A stretch of DNA of 62,866 nucleotides from Brevibacterium sp. UMB1308A. Lineage in GTDB: Bacteria; Actinomycetota; Actinomycetes; Actinomycetales; Brevibacteriaceae. The DNA lies in assembly GCF_030230605.1 (NCBI RefSeq), contig NZ_JASPDO010000014.1, positions 1-62,866 on the forward strand, given 5' to 3'. The notes under the pieces were generated by a model. The model did not search any database. It had not been told where the DNA came from and saw only the letters and a program-made list of their open reading frames with translations. Made by a program: the position numbers and the translations under genes. Numbering within the stretch: the stretch's first letter is position 1; each line of letters starts with the position of its first letter. This document shows positions 52,309 to 61,142 of the stretch, in pieces.

Positions 52309-53034
52309 GTGAGCGCACGCCCAGGACAAGATCTTCGCACCCGCCAGCAAGTGCTAGCGATCGTGCTTGATCAGGGGCCTATTAGTGCATCGGGTATCGC
52401 CCGCATGGTCGACCTGACTCCGGCGGCAGTCCGTCGCCACCTCGACGCACTCGAGAAAGAGAACGCCATCGAGGTGCGTGAGTTGGCGGGAGTGAAAGCC
52501 GGCCGAGGTCGTCCCGCGCGCCACTACGTTGTCACCTCGGCGGGTCACGCCCAGATATCTCACGCATACGATCAAGTTGCGGTCGAAGCGCTTGACTTTG
52601 TGAGTTCTGAATTGGGCCGGGAAGCCGTTGAGCGTTTTGCCCGCACACGGGCGCAAGAGCTGAGAGAGAAACTCGAAGCGCGTGTGGAAGAAGGCGGAAG
52701 CGTGTCCACACGCTCACGTGGCTTGGCGGCTGCTCTGGACAAAGAAGGTTACGCGGCATCAGCGACACCAGTAGCAGTTGGCACGCCGCTTGAAGCGATG
52801 CAACTGTGCCAAGGGCACTGTCCTATTCAGCATGTTGCTGAAGAATATCCCGAATTTTGTGAAGCTGAACTCGAACAGTTCGGCGAGATCCTGGGTGTGG
52901 ACGTACGACGTCTTTCTACTTTGGCTAGCGGGGCGCATGTGTGCACCACGCACATTCCCACATCCACCCTGAATCGCCCCTTGCTTGGCTCCCAAGATGG
53001 GAAAAGCAACCCTAAAAAAGGAGGAGAAAGGTGA
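52309..53034 (+). CDS. sufR: Iron-sulfur-sensing transcriptional regulator SufR
   Basis: A 241-residue winged helix-turn-helix regulator (about 10-80) with a C-terminal [Fe-S]-binding set Cys167, Cys171 (CQGHCPIQ), Cys184 (EFCEAE) and Cys212 (GAHVCTTH). SufR proteins repress the suf operon when loaded with a cluster and release it when clusters are short. GGAGAGGA at 52296-52303 supports GTG 52309. The stop overlaps sufB by four bases. Confidence 0.92.
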   Translation: MSARPGQDLRTRQQVLAIVLDQGPISASGIARMVDLTPAAVRRHLDALEKENAIEVRELAGVKAGRGRPARHYVVTSAGHAQISHAYDQVAVEALDFVSSELGREAVERFARTRAQELREKLEARVEEGGSVSTRSRGLAAALDKEGYAASATPVAVGTPLEAMQLCQGHCPIQHVAEEYPEFCEAELEQFGEILGVDVRRLSTLASGAHVCTTHIPTSTLNRPLLGSQDGKSNPKKGGER

Positions 53035-54467
53035 CTGACACCACCGAATCCAATCCTATTCTGGAGATGAATCCAGAACTTAAGGACATTGGAAATTACG
53101 CGTATGGCTGGCATGACACAACGGACGCCGGAGCTGACGCCCAACGTGGGTTGAACGAAGACGTTGTGCGGAACATTTCTGCTTTGAAAGAGGAGCCGGA
53201 ATGGATGCTCGAGCGTCGCCTCCGCGCTCTTAAGTTGTTTGAAAAGAAACCCATGCCGCACTGGGGAGCAGACCTCAGTGGCATTAACTTCGACGACATC
53301 AAGTACTTTGTCCGTTCCACCGAAGGCCAAGCCCAGTCGTGGGAAGACCTTCCAGAGGACATTAAGAACACGTACGACCGTTTGGGAATTCCCGAGGCAG
53401 AAAAGCAGCGTCTGGTTGCTGGTGTCGCTGCCCAGTACGAATCCGAGGTTGTCTACCACAAGATCAACGAAGAGCTCGAACGTCAGGGCGTGATCTTCCT
53501 CGATACGGATACCGGCCTGAAGGAACACCCCGAGATTTTCGAAGAGTACTTTGGCACGGTCATCCCATCTGGTGACAACAAGTTCGCTGCCCTCAACACG
53601 GCCGTATGGTCTGGTGGGTCCTTCATCTACGTGCCCAAGGGTGTTCACGTCGAAATCCCGTTGCAAGCGTACTTCCGCATCAACACGGAAAACATGGGGC
53701 AGTTTGAACGTACGCTCATCATCGCTGACGAAGGTTCCTACGTGCACTACGTCGAAGGATGCACGGCACCGATCTACAAGTCGGACTCGTTGCACTCGGC
53801 AGTCGTAGAGATCATCGCGAAGAAGGACGCGCGCGTTCGTTACACGACCATCCAGAACTGGTCGAACAACGTGTACAACCTGGTCACCAAGCGTGCGATC
53901 GCTGAAGAAGGCGCGACCATGGAATGGGTCGATGGAAACATCGGTTCGAAGGTCACCATGAAGTACCCAGCGATCTGGCTCACGGGTGAACACGCAAAGG
54001 GCGAAACCCTCTCGGTCGCCTTCGCTGGAAACGGTCAGCACCAGGACACTGGAGCCAAGATGGTGCACGCTGCACCTCACACGCAGTCCTCGATTGTGTC
54101 GAAGTCGGTGGCCCGTAACGGCGGGCGCGCTGGTTACCGTGGACTCGTTCACGTTCACCCGGGGGCTAAAGGCTCGTCGAACACGGTTCTGTGTGACGCG
54201 CTACTGGTTGACAACATTTCGCGTTCCGACACGTACCCGTACATCGATATTCGAGAAGACGATGTGGCGCTTGGACACGAAGCGACCGTGTCAAAGGTGA
54301 GTGAAGACCAACTCTTCTACCTCATGAGTCGTGGACTCGACGAAACCGAAGCCATGGCGATGATTGTGCGCGGCTTCGTCGAACCCATCGCCCGAGAACT
54401 TCCTATGGAATACGCGCTTGAGCTTAACCGTCTGATCGAGCTTCAGATGGAAGGCGCGGTAGGTTAA
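53031..54467 (+). CDS. sufB: Fe-S cluster assembly scaffold SufB
   Basis: SufB is the scaffold of the SufBC2D complex on which clusters are built. The 478-residue protein ends with the SufB core (beta-helix then C-terminal helices) including [20 protein letters not shown] and the cluster-ligand cysteine region [15 protein letters not shown]. There is no intein, unlike in mycobacteria. AAGGAGGAG about seven bases upstream supports GTG 53031, which overlaps the sufR stop. Confidence 0.96.
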   Translation: MTDTTESNPILEMNPELKDIGNYAYGWHDTTDAGADAQRGLNEDVVRNISALKEEPEWMLERRLRALKLFEKKPMPHWGADLSGINFDDIKYFVRSTEGQAQSWEDLPEDIKNTYDRLGIPEAEKQRLVAGVAAQYESEVVYHKINEELERQGVIFLDTDTGLKEHPEIFEEYFGTVIPSGDNKFAALNTAVWSGGSFIYVPKGVHVEIPLQAYFRINTENMGQFERTLIIADEGSYVHYVEGCTAPIYKSDSLHSAVVEIIAKKDARVRYTTIQNWSNNVYNLVTKRAIAEEGATMEWVDGNIGSKVTMKYPAIWLTGEHAKGETLSVAFAGNGQHQDTGAKMVHAAPHTQSSIVSKSVARNGGRAGYRGLVHVHPGAKGSSNTVLCDALLVDNISRSDTYPYIDIREDDVALGHEATVSKVSEDQLFYLMSRGLDETEAMAMIVRGFVEPIARELPMEYALELNRLIELQMEGAVG

Positions 54468-54487
54468 GCGCAGAGGAGACGCATTAC

Positions 54488-55627
54488 ATGACAATTGCAA
54501 CAGAACACGTTCCGGCTAAATCGCGTTCCGAACGCACCCGGAGTTTCAACGTGGCGGACTTCCCGCAGGTGAACGGGCGCGAAGAAGAATGGCGGTTCAC
54601 CCCGGTCAAACAGCTCAGCCAGCTGCTGAGTGATGAGGAAAGTGGAGCGGAACTTTCAGTTACGCGTGATCTTCCAACCGGTGTAGACGTGTCACAGATC
54701 AGCCTGGACGAAGCACGCCAGTTGGGCGTGCCCTCGCCAGAAGACCTACCAGCTGTTATCGCAGCAAACCGCGCTTCCAGCGTGACCCGCTACGACATCG
54801 GCGAAGGTGTCGAACTAGAGTCACCAGCCTTCATCACAACAGAAGGTGCCAGCAACGAAAACCCGGTTCACAATCACACGGTGGTGACGGTAGGAGCTCA
54901 CGCGAGCGCAACCATCGTCATCAAGCACACTGGTAACGCACAACTGTCTGAACTTCTCAGCGTGATCGTGGGGCCGGGAGCACGCGTGAAGCTCGTCACC
55001 CTGCAGCTGTGGGACGACGACGCGGTGCACCTCGGTCAGCACGACGCTGTTGTTGGTAAGGACGCGCAGTTCACGCACATCGCTATCACCTTGGGCGGCA
55101 AGATTGTGCGTCTGAACTCGAATGTGTCCTACGACGGTCCAGGAGGAGAGGCCCAGATGCTGGGGCTGTACTTCGCCGATGCCGGGCAACACTTGGAACA
55201 CCGCACGTACGTGGACCACAACACGCCGAATGCCACCTCGGACGTGCTTTATAAAGGCGCGCTTCAAGGCAAGGACGCGCGCAGTGTGTGGATTGGGGAC
55301 GTTCTCATCCGCCCAGAAGCAAAGGGAATCGACACCTACGAACTCAACCGCAACCTGGTGCTCACTGAGGGAGCGCGCGCGGACTCCGTGCCAAACCTCG
55401 AAATTGAGACCGGGGAAATTGAGGGAGCAGGACACGCGTCGTCGACCGGACGGTTCGACGAAGAACACCTGTTCTACCTCATGAGCCGAGGCATCGATGA
55501 AAAGACTGCGCGCCGGTTGGTGGTGCGTGGGTTCTTCAACGAAGTGATCCAGAAGATCGACATCGAGCAGATCGAAGAAGTGCTCACTGAACAGATTGAA
55601 GAAGAGCTTTCCCGGAGCGTGTTGTGA
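54488..55627 (+). CDS. sufD: Fe-S cluster assembly protein SufD
   Basis: SufD pairs with SufB and SufC. The 379-residue protein has an N-terminal helical part with EEWRFTPVKQL, a beta-helix and the C-terminal [25 protein letters not shown] at 54473-54478 precedes ATG 54488. The stop overlaps the Rieske gene by four bases. Confidence 0.95.
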   Translation: MTIATEHVPAKSRSERTRSFNVADFPQVNGREEEWRFTPVKQLSQLLSDEESGAELSVTRDLPTGVDVSQISLDEARQLGVPSPEDLPAVIAANRASSVTRYDIGEGVELESPAFITTEGASNENPVHNHTVVTVGAHASATIVIKHTGNAQLSELLSVIVGPGARVKLVTLQLWDDDAVHLGQHDAVVGKDAQFTHIAITLGGKIVRLNSNVSYDGPGGEAQMLGLYFADAGQHLEHRTYVDHNTPNATSDVLYKGALQGKDARSVWIGDVLIRPEAKGIDTYELNRNLVLTEGARADSVPNLEIETGEIEGAGHASSTGRFDEEHLFYLMSRGIDEKTARRLVVRGFFNEVIQKIDIEQIEEVLTEQIEEELSRSVL

Positions 55628-55926
55628 AGTCGGTTGCGAAATCCACTGACGTGACACCGGGGAGCGCGATTCGCGTGAAGGTTGACGGTATTGACGTGTG
55701 CGTAGCGCGCACCGAGTCCGGCGAACTGCATGCGATCGACGACCTGTGCACCCACGGTGAAGTGTCACTGTCCGAAGGCGACGTGATGGGGTGTGCAATC
55801 GAATGCTGGTTGCATGGCTCCACGTTTGACCTCCGGACCGGCGAACCCCAAAACCCACCCGCTTTCGACCCCGTCGCTGTGTACGAATGCACGGAACGCG
55901 ACGGCGAGATCTACGTCAAGCTTTAA
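55624..55926 (+). CDS. Rieske-type [2Fe-2S] ferredoxin of the suf operon
   Basis: A 100-residue Rieske protein with the ligands Cys42-x-His44 (CTHG) and Cys61-x2-His64 (CWLHG). It resembles NirD/bedB-type small ferredoxins. Its place between sufD and sufC is standard in Actinobacteria; it may supply electrons during assembly, which is not proven. The GTG start overlaps the sufD stop. Confidence 0.92.
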   Translation: MKSVAKSTDVTPGSAIRVKVDGIDVCVARTESGELHAIDDLCTHGEVSLSEGDVMGCAIECWLHGSTFDLRTGEPQNPPAFDPVAVYECTERDGEIYVKL

Positions 55927-55941
55927 AGAAGGAAGAGATTT

Positions 55942-56691
55942 ATGTCCACACTTTCCATCCGCGACCTCAAGGTCAGCGTTGAAACCGACAAGGGATCCAA
56001 GCAGATCCTTAAGGGCCTGAACCTGGAACTCAAGTCCAACGAAACTCACGCAATCATGGGGCCAAACGGTTCCGGTAAGTCGACCCTCGCATATGCAATT
56101 GCAGGACACCCGGCGTACCACATCGACGGTGGCTCCGTCACGCTCGACGGCGAAGAAATGCTGGACCTGAGCGTGGATGAACGTGCACGTGCCGGCCTGT
56201 TCCTCGCCATGCAGTACCCAGTTGAGGTTCCCGGTGTCACCGTGACCAACTTCCTACGTTCTGCTAAGACCGCGATTGACGGTGAAGCGCCTAAGTTGCG
56301 CACGTGGGCCAAAGAACTCAACCAGGCGATGAGCGAATTGAAAGTGGACCCCGAGTTCGCGTCACGTAACGTCAATGAAGGATTCTCCGGTGGTGAGAAG
56401 AAGCGCCACGAGATCCTGCAGATGGAACTGCTTAAGCCTCGTTTCGCGATTCTGGACGAAACTGACTCGGGGCTCGACGTTGACGCGTTGCGCATCGTTT
56501 CTGAAGGCGTCAACCGTGCGCAGAGCAACACCGATGTAGGTGTTCTTCTCATTACGCACTACACGCGAATCCTGCAGTACATCAAACCTGACTTCGTGCA
56601 CGTGCTGGTTGACGGTCGGGTTGCTGAAGAAGGTGGCCCAGAGCTTGCGAACCAGCTCGAAGCTGAAGGCTACGACCGTTTCCAGAAGTGA
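55942..56691 (+). CDS. sufC: Fe-S cluster assembly ATPase SufC
   Basis: SufC is the ATPase that drives shape changes in SufBC2D. The 249-residue protein has Walker A GPNGSGKST, the SufC-type signature FSGGEKKRHE and Walker B AILDETDSGLD. GAAGGAAGAG just upstream supports ATG 55942. The stop overlaps or abuts the sufS start. Confidence 0.96.
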   Translation: MSTLSIRDLKVSVETDKGSKQILKGLNLELKSNETHAIMGPNGSGKSTLAYAIAGHPAYHIDGGSVTLDGEEMLDLSVDERARAGLFLAMQYPVEVPGVTVTNFLRSAKTAIDGEAPKLRTWAKELNQAMSELKVDPEFASRNVNEGFSGGEKKRHEILQMELLKPRFAILDETDSGLDVDALRIVSEGVNRAQSNTDVGVLLITHYTRILQYIKPDFVHVLVDGRVAEEGGPELANQLEAEGYDRFQK

Positions 56692-57935
56692 TGACGACGC
56701 AGGAATTTACTCGTTTGCGTAGCGACTTCCCGCTCTTGAAGCGGGAGGTCGCCGGTTCACCGCTGGCGTATCTGGACTCCGGTGCGACTTCTCAGAAGCC
56801 CGAGTGCGTGATTGACGCTGAACAGGAGTTCAACACGCGTCACAACTCAGCGGTTCACCGTGGCGCGCACACCTTGGCTACCGAGGCGACTGACGCATTC
56901 GAAAATGCTCGCGCCAAGGTTGCGGCCTTTGTTGGTGCGAAACCATCCCAGGTGAGCTGGGTAAAGAACGCGACAGAAGCACTCAACATTGTGGCCATGG
57001 GGATGGGATTTGCCACTGAAGGCCCATACGCATTGGGTCCGGGGGACTCGATTGTCATCACCCAAATGGAGCACCACGCCAACCTGGTGCCGTGGCAGCA
57101 GGTAGCACTTCGGACGGGTGCTGAACTTCGGTACATTCCGATTACCGACGAAGGCACGCTGGACCTGAGTGACTTGGACTCGATCGCTGATGCCTCAACC
57201 AAGGTGATGGCGTTTACGCACGTGTCGAACGTGCTGGCCACGGTGAACCCTGTTGAGCAGTTGGTTGAACACGCTAAGAAGATTGGTGCGGTCACCGTGC
57301 TTGACGCGTGCCAGTCCGTTCCACATATGCAGGTGGATTTCCCCGCGTTGGACGTGGACTTTGCTGCGTTTTCCGGGCACAAGATGCTGGGGCCTTCCGG
57401 AATTGGTGTGCTCTACGGTAAGCAGGACGCGCTCAACGCGTTGCCTCCGGTGTTGACGGGTGGGTCAATGATCGAGACCGTCACCATGGAGGAGTCGACG
57501 TTCTTGCCTGCACCGCAGAGGTTTGAGGCTGGAACTCAGCCGGTCGCGCAGGCGGTGGGCCTTGGCGCAGCTGCTGACTACTTGTCGCATGTGGGAATGG
57601 ATCGAATCGCTGAGCATGAGCACGAACTGGCTCAGCTGTTGGTTGAAGGCGTGACGAAGATTCCGGGCGTGCGGTTGCTGGGGCCTGAGACCAGGAGCGT
57701 GTCGACTGTGGCCGTGGACGTTGAGGGTGTGCACGCGCACGATGTGGGGCAGTTCCTTGACGCTGACGGAGTAGCCGTTCGCGTGGGGCACCACTGTGCG
57801 ATGCCGCTGCATGCCCGGCTGGGTGTGCGTGCCTCGACCCGGGCGTCTGCGTACGTGTATTCGACGGTTGAAGAGTGCGAACGTTTCCTTGATTCGCTGG
57901 CGCGCGTGCGTGGGTACTTCGGGGTGGAATCATGA
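56691..57935 (+). CDS. sufS: Cysteine desulfurase SufS
   Basis: SufS takes sulfur from cysteine using pyridoxal phosphate. The 414-residue protein has the PLP lysine in AAFSGHKMLGPSGIG and the persulfide cysteine in RVGHHCAMPLHARLG, which mark the group II (SufS) type. I chose ATG 56691; GTG 56688 adds one residue and overlaps the sufC stop. It overlaps sufU as ATGA. Confidence 0.95.
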   Translation: MTTQEFTRLRSDFPLLKREVAGSPLAYLDSGATSQKPECVIDAEQEFNTRHNSAVHRGAHTLATEATDAFENARAKVAAFVGAKPSQVSWVKNATEALNIVAMGMGFATEGPYALGPGDSIVITQMEHHANLVPWQQVALRTGAELRYIPITDEGTLDLSDLDSIADASTKVMAFTHVSNVLATVNPVEQLVEHAKKIGAVTVLDACQSVPHMQVDFPALDVDFAAFSGHKMLGPSGIGVLYGKQDALNALPPVLTGGSMIETVTMEESTFLPAPQRFEAGTQPVAQAVGLGAAADYLSHVGMDRIAEHEHELAQLLVEGVTKIPGVRLLGPETRSVSTVAVDVEGVHAHDVGQFLDADGVAVRVGHHCAMPLHARLGVRASTRASAYVYSTVEECERFLDSLARVRGYFGVES

Positions 57936-58375
57936 ATCTAGATCAGCTGTATCAGCAAGTGATTCTGGACCACTCAAAGGAGCGGCACGGGAATGTCCCG
58001 TTTGATGACCGGGAAGCGTTGGGTAGGTCCCATCAGGTGAATCCCATGTGTGGGGATGAAATTACCGCCGAGGTCGTTGCCGGGGATGACGGCGAGCTAG
58101 AGGTTCGCTGGGAGGGCGACGGATGTTCGATCTCGATGGCGTCAGCGTCTGTTGCGTGTGAGATCTACGACGATGAAGGTCGTGAGGCTTTCGACCGTGC
58201 CGAAGCAGAGTTCCACGAGCTCATGCATTCGCGTGGCACGGTAGAGGCGGATGAGGACGTGCTGTTTGACGCAGCTGCGTTTGCTGGGGTGAGTAAGTTC
58301 CCGGCGCGCATTAAGTGTGCGTTGCTCGCGTGGATTGCCGTGAAGGACGCTTTGTCGCAAGCTGAGAGTAAATAG
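57932..58375 (+). CDS. sufU: SufU-type zinc sulfur-transfer protein
   Basis: SufU accepts sulfur from SufS by zinc-ligand swapping. The 147-residue protein has Cys40 and Asp42 (NPMCGDE), Cys65 (GDGCSISMAS) and Cys129 (RIKCALLAW), the full zinc-ligand set. It overlaps the sufS stop by four bases, the usual functional pair in Gram-positives that lack SufE. Confidence 0.94.
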   Translation: MNLDQLYQQVILDHSKERHGNVPFDDREALGRSHQVNPMCGDEITAEVVAGDDGELEVRWEGDGCSISMASASVACEIYDDEGREAFDRAEAEFHELMHSRGTVEADEDVLFDAAAFAGVSKFPARIKCALLAWIAVKDALSQAESK

Positions 58376-58415
58376 GAAAAGTTGTAATAGGAGTTATGCA
58401 GAAAGGAGGCACGAC

Positions 58416-58751
58416 ATGACCGAGGTTGTTGACCAACCCACAAACGCCACTCCGGAAGAAGTTATTGACGCTCTCATGGACGTCATGGACCCGGAGTTGG
58501 GTGTGAACATTGTGGACCTGGGTCTGGTGTACGGCGCCACCGTGGACGAAGACGGTGTTGCGATCATTGAGATGACGCTGACGTCAGCAGCATGTCCGCT
58601 CACCGATGTGATCGAAGACCAGTGTGCTCAAGCACTCGACGGAATTGTTCCTGCATTCCGGATCAACTGGGTGTGGATGCCACCATGGGGTCCAGAAAAG
58701 ATCACTGAAGACGGTCGTGAACAGATGCGTGCGCTGGGCTTCAATATTTAA
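58416..58751 (+). CDS. sufT: SufT / MIP18-family (DUF59) Fe-S maturation protein
   Basis: A 111-residue DUF59 protein with DPELGVNIVDLGLVYG and the conserved cysteine in TSAACPLTDVIEDQ. Relatives help deliver clusters to target proteins. AAGGAGG about eight bases upstream supports ATG 58416. It closes the suf operon, 40 bases after sufU. Confidence 0.93.
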   Translation: MTEVVDQPTNATPEEVIDALMDVMDPELGVNIVDLGLVYGATVDEDGVAIIEMTLTSAACPLTDVIEDQCAQALDGIVPAFRINWVWMPPWGPEKITEDGREQMRALGFNI

Positions 58752-58761
58752 GCAGCATTCA

Positions 58762-58842
58762 TTAAAAAGCTGAGCGTTGGTGCCTGTTCGCTACTCACTC
58801 GAAGTTGACTGAGTGTTGTGGCGAGGTATCAACGCTCAGCTT
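58762..58842 (-). terminator. Large stem-loop, probable terminator of the minus-strand operon
   Basis: AAGCTGAGCGTTG (58767-58779) and its exact reverse complement (58830-58842) form a 13-bp stem; a second short dyad CACTC/GAGTG sits in the loop. Reading the minus strand, the stem ends in a run of five Ts (58768-58764), as expected for intrinsic termination. The inner arm is part of the last codons of the nitrilase-like gene. It would also separate the converging suf operon. Confidence 0.6.
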
Positions 58843-59550
58843 AAATACGTCTGGGCGCGAGTAGTGCCCGACGGAGTCGAAGTCCAGGTGGCCTCGGGTC
58901 TTTGCCTGCGGGTCTAAGTCAGCGTAGAGAATCGTTTCTTCATTGAAGACGGGGCCTGCTAGGAGTTTGCCTGTTGGGTCATCAATGAGGCTCCCGCCAC
59001 GTATGGCAGTCTCGCCTCCGGGCAGTTCGTGGTCGAAGCGATAGTCGTCCGGGAACTGGTCCGTCGTGATGTATTGGCACGCTGACAAGACGTGCACTCG
59101 GCCTTCAAGTGCGATGTGAGTCATTGTGGATGCCCACGTGTCGCGGTCGTCGACAGTTGGCGCACAGTAGACTTCGACGCCTTTTGAGTACATTGCTTGG
59201 CGTAGGAGGGGCATGTAGTTCTCCCAGCAGATGACTGCTCCGGTACGCCCTGCTGGAGTGTCCATTGTGTCGAGCGTAGAACCGTCGCCAAAGCCCCAGA
59301 TGAGACGTTCAGAACCAGTTGGCATCAGCTTTCGGTGCTTACCAACTACACCGTTTTGAGGGTCGATCATGAGAGCTGTGCAATGCAGTGTGTTGCCAGC
59401 ACGCTCAATGATCCCGATAACAACATTTATTGAGTGAGCTGAAGCTGCTTCGGTTAGCCGAGCGATTTCTTCGCCTTCTAGATCCACTGATCCTGCGACG
59501 TAGCTGGCGTATATACGCAAGTCTATGTGAGAAGTTGTGACGTGGGGCAC
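58795..59550 (-). pseudogene. Nitrilase-family protein lacking its N-terminal catalytic region
   Basis: The 251-residue product matches a nitrilase (C-N hydrolase) from about residue 15 onward: catalytic Lys74 in GKHRKLMPT and nucleophile Cys108 in AVICWENYM are present, followed by the normal C terminus. The first 60-75 residues of the family, with the catalytic Glu in the FPE-type motif, are missing. The GTG start overlaps the metallopeptidase stop (TAGTG), and no frame upstream encodes the lost part. Without the Glu, hydrolysis should fail. It may be a 5'-deleted pseudogene that kept an open frame. Confidence 0.7.
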
Positions 59551-60425
59551 TACACGCGGTCTACGTCAAAGGTGTTGCATTGAGTGGGGGAGCCGGAGTC
59601 GTAGCCGCGCTTGAACCAGGTCATGCGCTGTTCCGCTGACCCGTGCGTGAAGTTCTCTGGGGTGACGCGACCGCCCGAGGTCTCTTGAATGTGGTCGTCA
59701 CCAATCGCTTCCGCTGTGCCCAGTGCCGCTTCGATGTCGGAGTCCTTGAGGGGTTCGAGGTACGGCTGGCCTTGTGGCCCGTGTGTTTTGGTAGCGTTGG
59801 CGGCCCACACGCCGGCGTAACAGTCAGCCTGAAGTTCTAAGCGAACCGCGTTGGACTGTGGGCCAGTCTTGCCGTCGCGAGTCCGGTTAATGTCACTCGT
59901 GATTTTCTGAATGTGGTGCCCAAATTCGTGTGCCACCACATACTCTTCCGGGAGCGGACCTTCCTTAGCGCCCAACTGCTGGCGCATCAACTCAAAGAAT
60001 GACGTGTCAAAGTACGCGGTTTCATCGGCCGGGCAATAGAACGGCCCCATGTTGCTATTGCCTTGACCGCAACCGGTGCTCCACGTGCCACTCGTGAGTT
60101 CCACGCTGGGATTGCGGTATTGCTTACCCAACTCGCGTGTACCTGTGGGCCAATAGTCGTTAAGACTGTTCACGGTGCCCACGATGCGACACTCGACATC
60201 GCGGTTCGCATCCTCGCCGGTGCGGCACTTCTCAGCGAGATCGTCTTGGGTCTGCTGCGACTGCTCGCCTGAACCCAACTGGTTGAGGACTGCTTCTGGC
60301 CCAAAGAAGATCAAACCGAGAACCAGAAGCGCAACTCCACCAATGCCACCACCGATCATGACTGGCTTGCCACGACCTCGGGAAACCTGGGAGCTATCAA
60401 GCTGAGAATTGGGATTGAACGTCAT
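59550..60425 (-). CDS. Neutral zinc metallopeptidase (YpfJ family)
   Basis: A 291-residue protein with one N-terminal membrane helix (about 23-43) and an extracellular domain with the zinc motif [11 protein letters not shown] and a downstream [13 protein letters not shown] that supplies the third ligand. Four cysteines could make disulfides outside the cell. The substrate is unknown. ATG 60425; it is divergent from rnhA, and TAG of this gene shares one base with the nitrilase start. Confidence 0.9.
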   Translation of the reverse strand: MTFNPNSQLDSSQVSRGRGKPVMIGGGIGGVALLVLGLIFFGPEAVLNQLGSGEQSQQTQDDLAEKCRTGEDANRDVECRIVGTVNSLNDYWPTGTRELGKQYRNPSVELTSGTWSTGCGQGNSNMGPFYCPADETAYFDTSFFELMRQQLGAKEGPLPEEYVVAHEFGHHIQKITSDINRTRDGKTGPQSNAVRLELQADCYAGVWAANATKTHGPQGQPYLEPLKDSDIEAALGTAEAIGDDHIQETSGGRVTPENFTHGSAEQRMTWFKRGYDSGSPTQCNTFDVDRV

Positions 60426-60476
60426 AGAGGTAGTGTATTGGACTGACCACCAACTCTGTTCTCACTTGGAGGTAAT

Positions 60477-61142
60477 GTGCTGGAAGTTGCGTGCGACGGC
60501 TCCGCTTTAGGCAACCCCGGGCCCGCCGGCTGGGCGTGGGTCATTGACGACGAACGCTGGGCGGCCGGAGGTTGGGAGGAATCGACAAACAACCGGGCTG
60601 AACTCCAAGCGGTCATCGAAATCCTCAAAGCAACCGCCCACACGCACGAAGACCTCCTGATCCTGGCCGACTCCAAATACGTGATCAACTCGGTCACCAA
60701 ATGGATGCCCGTGTGGCGGCTCAAAGGGTGGAAGAAGGCCAACGGGCAGGACGTGCTGAACCGCGACCTCATGGAGGAACTGTGGGAGCAGGTGGACGCG
60801 CTCGAAAAGTCGGGGCGCAAGCTCAAGTTCCAATGGGTCAAAGGGCACTCCAACCATGAGCTCAACGAAGCGGCAGACCAACGCGCCCGTGCCGTCGCAA
60901 CTGCCATTCGCGACAAAACGGAGCCACACCTCGGGCCCGGGCTGGGGGCTGAGAAGAAGACCGAGGTGACGGGGGAGGACACTGGGGAGCCGGGGGACAC
61001 GGTGAATGTGTGGTGTCCTCTGGATAAGGCTTTGGCGGACGAGATTGTGGAGCGTGCGAAGGTGCTGGGATTGACTCCGCACGCGCTTTTAGCGCAGGTC
61101 ATTGAAACGGGGTGGAAGGAACACCGTGATAGCGGCAAGTAA
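60477..61142 (+). CDS. rnhA: Ribonuclease HI with C-terminal extension
   Basis: RNase HI cuts the RNA strand of RNA:DNA hybrids. The 221-residue protein has the catalytic set Asp7 (ACDGSALGNPG), Glu42 (NNRAELQAV), Asp65 (LADSKYV), His124 and Asp134 (NEAADQRA). After residue about 145 there is an acidic linker and a helical C-terminal region of about 45 residues (CPLDKALADEIVERAKVLGL...) not found in the plain enzyme. GGAGG at 60468-60472 supports GTG 60477. It overlaps the ABC-F gene by 17 bases. Confidence 0.92.
   Translation: MLEVACDGSALGNPGPAGWAWVIDDERWAAGGWEESTNNRAELQAVIEILKATAHTHEDLLILADSKYVINSVTKWMPVWRLKGWKKANGQDVLNRDLMEELWEQVDALEKSGRKLKFQWVKGHSNHELNEAADQRARAVATAIRDKTEPHLGPGLGAEKKTEVTGEDTGEPGDTVNVWCPLDKALADEIVERAKVLGLTPHALLAQVIETGWKEHRDSGK

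Noticed and set aside
52827..54158. A 443-residue open frame antisense to sufB
   Set aside because: It is the complement of the clearly conserved sufB gene, with no independent motif or ribosome binding site.
53031..54467. SufB intein
   Set aside because: The 478-residue length and continuous family match leave no room for an insertion, unlike mycobacterial SufB.
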